The position numbers were made by a program, and so were the translations under genes. The notes below the pieces were generated by a model, which saw only the letters and a program-made list of their open reading frames with translations, did not search any database and had not been told where the DNA came from. A DNA stretch of 64,000 nt from Ceratopteris richardii (lineage: Eukaryota; Streptophyta; Polypodiopsida; Polypodiales; Pteridaceae). Below, piece by piece: positions 1-8,377 of this stretch. How positions within the stretch are numbered: the stretch's first letter is position 1; every line of letters begins with the position of its first letter. Location: NCBI GenBank assembly GCA_020310875.1, contig CM035415.1, positions 194,494,432-194,558,431 of the forward strand, given 5' to 3'.

Positions 1-72
1 AAATAAAGATGATTTGTTGATTCTTTGTTACTTCATGATTGGAGAGGACAACTTGGAGTCCAAAACAAAACA
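1..72 (+). repeat. 3' end of Gyp1 5' LTR
   Basis: These 72 bases match the end of the 3' LTR (16791-16862) by eye and finish in CA, five bases before the primer binding site. The rest of the LTR lies left of the window. Confidence 0.93.
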
Positions 73-77
73 TTTTT

Positions 78-95
78 TGGCGCCGTTGCCGGGGA
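78..95 (+). promoter_or_regulatory. Gyp1 primer binding site (tRNA-Asp type)
   Basis: TGGCGCCGTTGCCGGGGA starts five bases after the LTR end. It is the usual minus-strand primer site of plant Athila/Tat-type gypsy elements, normally ascribed to the 3' end of tRNA-Asp. Confidence 0.9.
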
Positions 96-3000
96 ACATT
101 CCAAGAACTTCTTTGAAGTTGGACCTTTGCTGGATCTTCAGTTGATGATAGTGAACAAGGTAAAGCTCATCAATTAGGAAAAGTGCACATGAATAGGTAG
201 ATATCATTGTTTGTCTTTAGGGAAGAAGAAGGCAATGGATGTCTTGTAGAAGTGGAAGTGCTGAAATCTTTGTAAATTGATAGTTGCTCATCATTTTGGT
301 GAAGTAAAAGTGCAGGTGTGTGGAGGATTTGAGCCAATAAGCTGAAGATGGAGGTAACTTGAATCTATTCTTGCATTTCTAGATTTCTTTTTGCCCAAGT
401 ACTAGACACCATGGGTGATCTTGGGAAGATAACATGGTGATATTAAGGAAAGGACAGTTAAAGTAGCTAGATGTAAGAATGAGTGATTCAGTTGTTGACC
501 AAGTCTGAGCATTAAATCTTGAGTTGTGCTGCATTTTGAAAAAATCATATGATTGAGTTTATCTTTACAAAATTTGATTGCCTTTCATAACACTTTTTCA
601 TTGGAGAACCTTTCTTTGGTACTTTAGTGATAGCTAAGGACATAGAAACTCATAACCAATCAAGAACTATAGGATCAGTTGATTTCCAAAACCAGAAACC
701 CTAAGTAAAGTGTTCACGTTTATTTTTAGGGCAAAAATACCAAACAAATTCACAAAACTCATCAAAAACAATCAAACAAATTTCTTTCTTGATAAGAAGT
801 TGAAGTGAGGTGTTGTGGTTAGGAGTGATTGTGAAAAAGTGGAAAAGAAAGCAAAAAATGATCAAAAAACCAGAAAATTAAAAAACACGATTCTCTGCAC
901 AGAATCACGACTTTCTGAGAAAAGTGATTGATTTTGAAATAACATTTTAAGTGAAAGTTGAATTGAAGTTGTGGAAGGGTTTTGAAGGTAATCAAGAAGA
1001 AAAAAACTACTCAAAGTGGCATAAAATCAAAAATAGAGAAAAACAGGATTTTCTGCACAAAGTCGCGATTCTCTGAGGAAGATTGTGATTTTGGTGCAAA
1101 AATTCAGGAGCAGAGTTAATTACAAAGAAAAGAAGGAATTGAAGCAAAACAAAGAGAAAGAAAGCTTAAAAAATAAAAAAATTATCAAAAAACCCAGAAA
1201 ATTAGAAAACACGATTCTCTGAACAGAATCGCGATTTTCTGTAAAAAGTGTTGTTTTGAAATAACTTTTCAGGTGACTCATGTATTGAAGTTGTGAAGGA
1301 TATTGAGAGAAGGCAAGGACATAGAATACTCAAAATTTGCACAAGAAAAGATCTACAGAAAAAACACGATTCTCTACACAAAATCGCGATTTTCTGTAAA
1401 GAAAGTTTTTTGGAATATGTGGTAAATTTGGGTACTTGACATAAGAAAGTGTAGAGGGAGTCATTAAGATTGAGTAAGTGAAGTTGAACAAGTGAAAGAG
1501 TGAGGAAAAATAGAAATCACACAAAATCGCGATTTTCTGAACACTATAAAAATCTGAAATTCAAAGAAAAATTCATTTGAGTGAGAGTGAGGGAGAGAGA
1601 GAGTGTGCAGAGTCGATCAAAATCGCGATTTTCTGCTACAAGCAAGCTTTGGAGATATTTTCAACTTGGCAAGCAAGGTAAAAAGTCTAGCAGTATTTTG
1701 AGTACATATTTTTTGCATTCAAGTGATAAAATAACACAAAAAAGTAGGAAAAAAGTAAAATCACGAAATCGCGATTTTCTGTTTTTTGTTGGTTTTCAGT
1801 AAGAAAAAAAGTTTTTTAAGAAATTTCTTCATTGCATGTTAAAATTTTGATAAGGCGATTCTATAGGTGAAAAAACATTGAAAAAGGCAATAAGTTGAAA
1901 ATCTGCCAAATTTTGGACAAAATCGCGATTCTGTGAAAAGTGCCTTCAACATCGCGATTCCCAGAACACGATTTTCATAAGAAAATCGTGTTTTTTACAA
2001 TCTGTGAGCAATCACGATTGTCTGGGAACAAAATCGTGGAAAACACGATTTTGTGAACAAAATCGCAAAAAACACGATTTTGACACAAAATCGCAAAAAA
2101 CACGATTTTGACACAAAATCGTAAAAAACACGATTTTGACACAAAATCGTGAAAAACACGATTTTGAACACAAAATCGTGAAAAACACGATTTTGAACAA
2201 AAAATCGTGAAAAACACGATTTTGACACAAAATCGCAAAAAACACGATTTTGACACAAAATCGCAAAAAACACGATTTTGACACAAAATCGTGAAAAACA
2301 CGATTTTCAACACAAAATCGTGAAAAACACGATTTTGAACACAAAATCGTGAAAAACACGATTTTTGAACAAAAAATCGCAAAAAACACGATTTTGACAC
2401 AAAATCGCAAAAAACACGATTTTGACACAAGATCGCAAAAAACACGATTTTGACACAAGATCGCAAAAAACACGGTTTTGACACAAAATCGTAAAAAACA
2501 CGATTTTGACACAAAATCGCAAAAAACACGATTTTGACACAAAATCGCAAAAAACACGATTTTCACACAAAATCGTGAAAAACACGATTTTCAACAGAAA
2601 ATCGTGAAAAACTCATAAGTAGATAGAAAATCGTGAAAAACACGATTTTCAACAGAAAATCGTGAAAAACTCACAAGTAAGTAGAAAATAGTGAAAAACA
2701 CGATTTTCAACAGAAAATCGTGAAAAACTCACAAGTAAGTAGAAAATCGTGAAAAACACGATTTTCAACAGAAAATCGTGAAAAACTCATAAGTAGGTAG
2801 AAAATCGTGAAAAACACGATTTTCAACAGAAAATCGTGAAAAACTCACAAGTAAGTAGAAAATCGTGAAAAACACGATTTTCAACAGAAAATCGTGAAAA
2901 ACTCACAGGTAGGCACAAAATTGTGAAAAACATCAAGTTCATCAGAAAATTGTGAAAAAGTCTAATTGCATGATAAAATCGTGAAAAACACGATTTTCAT

Positions 3001-3205
3001 CTGAAATTTGTGAAAAAACACTACTGGCAGTAGAAAATCGTGAAAAAACCCTAAATTCATTAAGAAGTTGTGAAAAGCACAAAACATAGGAAGAAAATTA
3101 AAACACACACAATTTTGGACAGAAAATTGTGGAAAACCAATATATTGGTTAGGAAATTGTGACAAACACTCTTTTGAGTATTAGAAATTTGTCAAAAATA
3201 GTTGA
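96..3205 (+). other. Gyp1 untranslated leader, 3.1 kb
   Basis: No coding sequence with family resemblance lies between the primer site and the gag start. The first 0.85 kb is A/T-rich and unremarkable. From about 890 on, an imperfect palindrome with core AATCGCGATT and arms ending in TTCTG recurs (for example near 1060, 1215, 1385, 1530, 1625 and 1770). From about 1967 it gives way to a dense hairpin array, listed separately. Leaders of this length normally hold packaging and dimerisation signals; that role is inferred here. Confidence 0.75.
1967..2925 (+). repeat. Hairpin array in Gyp1 leader
   Basis: Roughly thirty units of 28-30 bp follow one another, each of the form CACGATTTT, a short loop such as GACAC or GAACAC, then AAAATCGTG or AAAATCGCA, and a short A-run. 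The two arms of a unit are complementary, so the RNA could fold into a row of hairpins. From about 2590 a second period of about 59 bp appears, adding an ACTCACAAGTAAGTAG-like spacer. Towards 3180 the units decay into lone AAAATTGTG motifs. Long reverse-strand ORFs here are only translations of the repeat. Confidence 0.92.
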
Positions 3206-6200
3206 ATGATACTAAGGTCTGGAAATAAAATAAATTCACTTCCTAAACAAGACCTAACAAGGAGGGAAAAAGAGCCAGGAAGTAGTAAAAGATCAGAAAG
3301 AAGTTTAGGCCAAGAAAATAACATGGAAAACCTAAATGAAACAAATGAGTCAATAGAAACTGGGGATTTTAGAAACATCCTTAAATACATGTATACAAAT
3401 AGGTTTGGAACCTATGTATACCAGGATGGAATGCATAAATTCCTCATTAGACTGAGAAATTTAGAAGTTCCCCTGAATATAACTCTAGTAGCCCAATTCA
3501 AAGATGGAAGATATGAAGACAGGCAAGGATGTGTATACATCTTCTCTCAAGATCCAGAAAATTCAAATGATCTAGGGCAATGTGCTGACAAAGGACCTTG
3601 GGAACATAACATGGGACAACCAGATATACCTAGACCAAATGAAAACTACACTAATAATGAGCAACATCATGGGAGAAGGACACATGCTTCACCAAATCCC
3701 TTTGACAGAGAACCAGAAGGAAACAATGACTTCCCACTCAGAAGAAGACCTCATTGGCAACCTCAGGGTAGGATGCTTAGACCATACCAAGTAGCCAAAT
3801 GCATGAAGAACCAATATGAGGGGTATTCACATCCTCATGCTCATGCAGCAGAATTTAGACAATTGATTAGAGCAGAGGAAGTAGAAGATTACAAGGTACA
3901 ATTTGAAGCATTTGGTCTAACCCTAACAGGGCCAGCTTTATCATGGTTCATTCCTTTGAGAAAAGAAATGTACCTAGACATTGAATCTTTCTTAGAAGCT
4001 TTCATTGGTGAATTCTCTAAGACTGGAATCAAACATAGTACAGCCACATTGATACACAGCTTCAAACAACAAAAGGAGGAAAATGTTAGAGAAGCAGCCA
4101 GAAGGTTTAAGCAGTACATTGATAGATGCCCAAGAGAAGAAGTACCTTCCATGGCAAAACAAGTATCCTTATTCATTGAGGGATTGAGAAGTGCCCAATT
4201 AAGGACCCTAGTGTACTATAGGAGATGTCCTGATTTAGCAGCCTGTGTTAAGGAAGCAATAGATTTGGAGGACAACAGAGGTCAAGATTTGTTAGCATTT
4301 GATCAACCCAGATCTTATGAAGACAAAATTCCTCCAGCAGAAGAGTTGGCTCAGGCTATTGCTAAAGCCCTAGAGGTAAGCACTAAAACTAATCTGATAA
4401 ACTCTAGGATAAACACAAACAAGAAATGTTATATTTGTGGAGAAAATCATCTGGCACAACAATGCCCTTATCATAAACCACAACACTTACAAGATAGAAA
4501 GACACTCAAGTATTGTACACTAGAGAGAAAATGGACAAACCATACCAGGGAGGAATGCTTCTATAACAAACAACCTGTCAAGGAAAGAGACTATATGGCT
4601 CAGAAGGAATCAGGTTATACTGAGCAACCAAGACCAGTATTGGGACAACAACCTCCCATTCCAACCAATGTGGTACCAGTCAAATATACACCCATTGACG
4701 AAGGAAATTCAAGATTCAGATCACCTTATAAGGAAGAGTATCAATGGAGTGAGGGACATCAGGAAGAATGGGAAGATTATGAAATAAGGGAACCTGAGCT
4801 TAAAGCCCTAGATCTGGGAAATGGAAAAATTGAAATGGACACAGCAACATTCATGTACATTACCAACAACTACATGTCCAATCAAAAACCTCAATTCAAA
4901 GGAGGACCAAAGATAACATGTTATAGGTGTGGGGGAGAGCATTTCATTAGAGATTGTCCACAACCTCCAACATTCAGGATAGAGGGAGCATACTGTAAGG
5001 ATTGTGGTAGAGAACATCTGATCAAGGACTGTCCAAAAAATCCCCAAAAACAACAGAACACACCTAATAACATACCTTTAAAAACAGTCAAAATTATGGA
5101 ACAAGAGGAATTGAGTGACAATGATCAAATTGAACTTAATGTTATAACAAGGGCACAAGCCAAACAACAAGGAACAATTAAAGAACAAAGTGAGGGTTCC
5201 ACATCAAAAGGGAAGAAAAATAGACAAAAAGGGAAATGGGAAAAGAAGAGGAAAGTGGGCAAAAGTCTGGAAGAAGACAAACAGGAACAAACAAATTCAA
5301 ACCATACTTCTCCTCAAAAGACCCAGAATCTGTCTGAATTAGGAAATTCTCAGAGTCTAGACACCCTAATCAAAGCCTATAAAGGAAAGATTCAAGAGGG
5401 ACCAAGCCCTGCAGATCATGCAATGGCTTATCCCATACCGGATTTAGAGCATGAAAGGATGCTAAAATGCAAACAAATTATCCAGAAAACACAACTCAGA
5501 TTAGGGGAAGAAGACAGCTCTTGGAGAACATTTGATCAGGATGAAAAAACAAAAACCAAGGAAGATGATAAAGAAGGAAATCCACAAATAACATTCCAAA
5601 TGATCTTAGATGAACATTGTAGTATTACATGTCATACAACATGGGAAAATTTGTTGAAACAAAATCCTCACCTACAAAACAAGATGAACAAAGAAGAAAC
5701 AATATCTGGAAACCTTCATTCACCAACACAAGAATTAGAGGAACTATGGTATATTTCTATTGACAAAATAGGAGGATATTGTGAAGGAGAAGAAGGGAAT
5801 TCAACCTTAAAATTACAATATGAAAAACATTCAGCAAAAGCCATTTTGGATAGTGGATCAGGAGTGGCTATAATGACTAAACAAACCTGGGAGAAATGGG
5901 GAAGAAAGGAATTACTACCCACTAAAATGAGATTACAACTTGCAGATGGACATATAGAAAAGCCCCTAGGAATTTGGGAAAAAGTAATTGTGGACATATG
6001 TGGCATAGAAATAGAGCATACCTTTGCTATAGTAGAATTTCCACAATCCACATCTTATGAAATTATCCTAGGAAGACCCTTCATGAGACAAATGCAAATT
6101 GTACAAGATTGGGGTAATGATTGTTTATATCTTCAGAACCAGGGGAGAATAACAAGAGTAAACTTAAGAAATGGCCACTATTGTGACATATCTCCTAGAG

Positions 6201-8377
6201 AATGGTATAAAATACATCAAAATCAACAAGAAAGTGAAGAATCAGAGAGGGAGGATCAGGAAGAAGGTGAATCAGCAGTTTGGAAGTGTAACATATTAAG
6301 AAATATCACAAATAGGAAAAGGAAGTTAAGAAGAGAAGATTGTGTGGAAGAAAGAGAAATACAAGATGAAAATTATGTGCCTCAACAATTCAAAGATGAA
6401 GAGTTTGAGCCTTATGGATGGAATCAAATCTTAGCTACCATGGATTTGGCCAGTGAGGAATATGTGGGAGTGGAATTCCAAAATGAGGAAGGATTTGACA
6501 TCTTCCACATTGGCATACACATGATAGGAATATCAAAAAGAGAAGAGGATCAAAATCAAGAAATGATATTAACAGAAGGAAAATCACAATATTTGGAAAC
6601 AGTAAAAGCTGAGGATGCAATCAAAGACAAAATCTCAGGCAAATACAAGGAACATAAACACAAAGAAATAGAAAGAGACCAGGAAAAAGAAAAGAAAGAG
6701 AAAGAGATAAACAGAGATCAATACTTTGATGTACCAGCAAACTTTAAAACTTATGAAGTAGAAGACAGACTACTTCTGAAAATGAAACCAAAAAGAGAAA
6801 AGAAGAAAGGGGAAGCATATGATAATGAAGAACAAACAAAGAAAATTGTAATTACACAGGAAGAAGGAGAAGAGAGACAAATAGTAATAGCTGATGACAT
6901 GACATCACAAGAAGAAGAAGCATTAAGGAACCTAGCAAAGAACTATAGGGATGTATTTGCTTACAGTTATAAAGATTTGAAAGGAATTGATCCAAAAATT
7001 TGTGAGCATAAGATTCCTATGACACCTGATGCAAAACCAAGCAAACAGAGACATTATACATTTAATGATAAGTATTCTGCCAAAATAAAGGAAGAAATTG
7101 ACAAGTTATTGGCTGCTAATTTCATTTATGAAATAGAGTACACTGAATGGATATCACCTATAGTTGTGGTGCCAAAAAAGAACGGGAAACTTAGGGTATG
7201 CATTAACTTGAAGAAAGTGAATGCAGCAACTATAAGGGATAGTTATCCACTGCCAATAACAGATCATCTTCTTGAGAGAGTTGCAGGGAAGGAAGTCTAT
7301 AGTTTTCTGGATGGGTTCTCAGGATACAATCAAGTACCTATAGCTTTAGAGGACCAACATAAGACTGCCTTTTCTACAGAATGGGGGGTTTATGCTTTTA
7401 GGGTTATGCCCTTTGGATTGACTAATGCCCCAGCAACTTTTCAAAGGTTGATGTGTCATATTTTCAAAGAATTCCTGAGAAATGTGATGGAAATCTATGT
7501 AGATGATTTATGCACTTTTTCTTTAAAAAGACAAGATCATTTACAAGATTTGGAAAGAATATTCAGGAAGTGCAGGACATATAGAGTATGCTTAAACCCA
7601 GAAAAGTGTGTATTCTATGTCAGACAAGGAAGAATGTTGGGTCACATAGTGTCAAAAAATGGAATTTCTACTGATGAGAAAAAAATAAAAGCCATAATAG
7701 AGCTTCCTAGACCTACAAATGTGAAGGAACTCCAAACTTTTATGGGACATTGTGGGTACTACAGAAAATTTGTATACAAATTTGCTGATATAGCCAAGCC
7801 CTTATATGCCCTCATCACAAAGTTTGAGTGGAGTGAAGAATGTGACCAAGCATTTGAAACATTAAAAACTTGTTTGGTGACAGCACCAATTTTAAAAACA
7901 CCTCAGTGGGATAAAATCTTTCATGTACATGTCGATGCTTCAAATTATGCTCTGGGATGTGTGTTAGCACAACCTATAGAAGGAAGCAAATTAGATTTCC
8001 CAGTAGCATATGCAAGTAGACAATTAAACATTGCAGAAAAAAATTACACAACTACTGAGAGAGAAGGATTGGGAATGATCTTTGCTGTCAAAAAATACAG
8101 ACATTATCTATTGGCCAACAAGTTTAAATTCTTTGTGGATCACCAAGCTCTACTTTATTTAGTAAATAAACCATGTCATACAGGAAGAATAGTAAGATGG
8201 TTTCTTTTACTAATGGAATTTGAATTTGAGGTGGTGGTTAGACAAGGAAAAACACACTTGAGAGCAGATCATTTATCAAGAATCCAGTCAAAAGAACCTA
8301 GTTCACCTATAGATGATGATTTGCCAGATACATACTTATTCAAGGTGGAAAGTGTTCCTAATGGTCGATGTCATTAA
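3206..8377 (+). CDS. Gyp1 Gag-protease-RT-RNase H polyprotein
   Basis: A frame of 1723 codons. The start is supported by MILRSG, matching MNLRSG of the Gyp2 gag. Residues 59-115 form an N-terminal block shared with Gyp2; 180-340 are capsid-like. Zinc knuckles lie at 408-420, 572-584 and 597-609, all with spacing C-x2-C-x3-H-x4-C, plus a degenerate one near 437-451. Retropepsin has D882-S-G and ILGRPF at 954-959. A charged linker of about 270 residues contains a block (1064-1080) also found in Gyp3. RT spans about 1240-1500 with YVDD at 1431-1434. RNase H has D1577, E1618 and D1645. The frame ends just after RNase H and overlaps the next ORF by 10 nt. Comparison with Gyp3 suggests a lost base near 8360 rather than a natural gene end. 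Confidence 0.95.
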   Translation: MILRSGNKINSLPKQDLTRREKEPGSSKRSERSLGQENNMENLNETNESIETGDFRNILKYMYTNRFGTYVYQDGMHKFLIRLRNLEVPLNITLVAQFKDGRYEDRQGCVYIFSQDPENSNDLGQCADKGPWEHNMGQPDIPRPNENYTNNEQHHGRRTHASPNPFDREPEGNNDFPLRRRPHWQPQGRMLRPYQVAKCMKNQYEGYSHPHAHAAEFRQLIRAEEVEDYKVQFEAFGLTLTGPALSWFIPLRKEMYLDIESFLEAFIGEFSKTGIKHSTATLIHSFKQQKEENVREAARRFKQYIDRCPREEVPSMAKQVSLFIEGLRSAQLRTLVYYRRCPDLAACVKEAIDLEDNRGQDLLAFDQPRSYEDKIPPAEELAQAIAKALEVSTKTNLINSRINTNKKCYICGENHLAQQCPYHKPQHLQDRKTLKYCTLERKWTNHTREECFYNKQPVKERDYMAQKESGYTEQPRPVLGQQPPIPTNVVPVKYTPIDEGNSRFRSPYKEEYQWSEGHQEEWEDYEIREPELKALDLGNGKIEMDTATFMYITNNYMSNQKPQFKGGPKITCYRCGGEHFIRDCPQPPTFRIEGAYCKDCGREHLIKDCPKNPQKQQNTPNNIPLKTVKIMEQEELSDNDQIELNVITRAQAKQQGTIKEQSEGSTSKGKKNRQKGKWEKKRKVGKSLEEDKQEQTNSNHTSPQKTQNLSELGNSQSLDTLIKAYKGKIQEGPSPADHAMAYPIPDLEHERMLKCKQIIQKTQLRLGEEDSSWRTFDQDEKTKTKEDDKEGNPQITFQMILDEHCSITCHTTWENLLKQNPHLQNKMNKEETISGNLHSPTQELEELWYISIDKIGGYCEGEEGNSTLKLQYEKHSAKAILDSGSGVAIMTKQTWEKWGRKELLPTKMRLQLADGHIEKPLGIWEKVIVDICGIEIEHTFAIVEFPQSTSYEIILGRPFMRQMQIVQDWGNDCLYLQNQGRITRVNLRNGHYCDISPREWYKIHQNQQESEESEREDQEEGESAVWKCNILRNITNRKRKLRREDCVEEREIQDENYVPQQFKDEEFEPYGWNQILATMDLASEEYVGVEFQNEEGFDIFHIGIHMIGISKREEDQNQEMILTEGKSQYLETVKAEDAIKDKISGKYKEHKHKEIERDQEKEKKEKEINRDQYFDVPANFKTYEVEDRLLLKMKPKREKKKGEAYDNEEQTKKIVITQEEGEERQIVIADDMTSQEEEALRNLAKNYRDVFAYSYKDLKGIDPKICEHKIPMTPDAKPSKQRHYTFNDKYSAKIKEEIDKLLAANFIYEIEYTEWISPIVVVPKKNGKLRVCINLKKVNAATIRDSYPLPITDHLLERVAGKEVYSFLDGFSGYNQVPIALEDQHKTAFSTEWGVYAFRVMPFGLTNAPATFQRLMCHIFKEFLRNVMEIYVDDLCTFSLKRQDHLQDLERIFRKCRTYRVCLNPEKCVFYVRQGRMLGHIVSKNGISTDEKKIKAIIELPRPTNVKELQTFMGHCGYYRKFVYKFADIAKPLYALITKFEWSEECDQAFETLKTCLVTAPILKTPQWDKIFHVHVDASNYALGCVLAQPIEGSKLDFPVAYASRQLNIAEKNYTTTEREGLGMIFAVKKYRHYLLANKFKFFVDHQALLYLVNKPCHTGRIVRWFLLLMEFEFEVVVRQGKTHLRADHLSRIQSKEPSSPIDDDLPDTYLFKVESVPNGRCH

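Noticed and set aside
1975..2594. Four overlapping Cys/Phe-rich ORFs on the minus strand
   Set aside because: They translate the hairpin array in several frames; the protein is a pure repeat echo with no family resemblance.
8368..8377. Programmed frameshift between Gyp1 ORFs
   Set aside because: A missing A compared with Gyp3 explains the split more simply.
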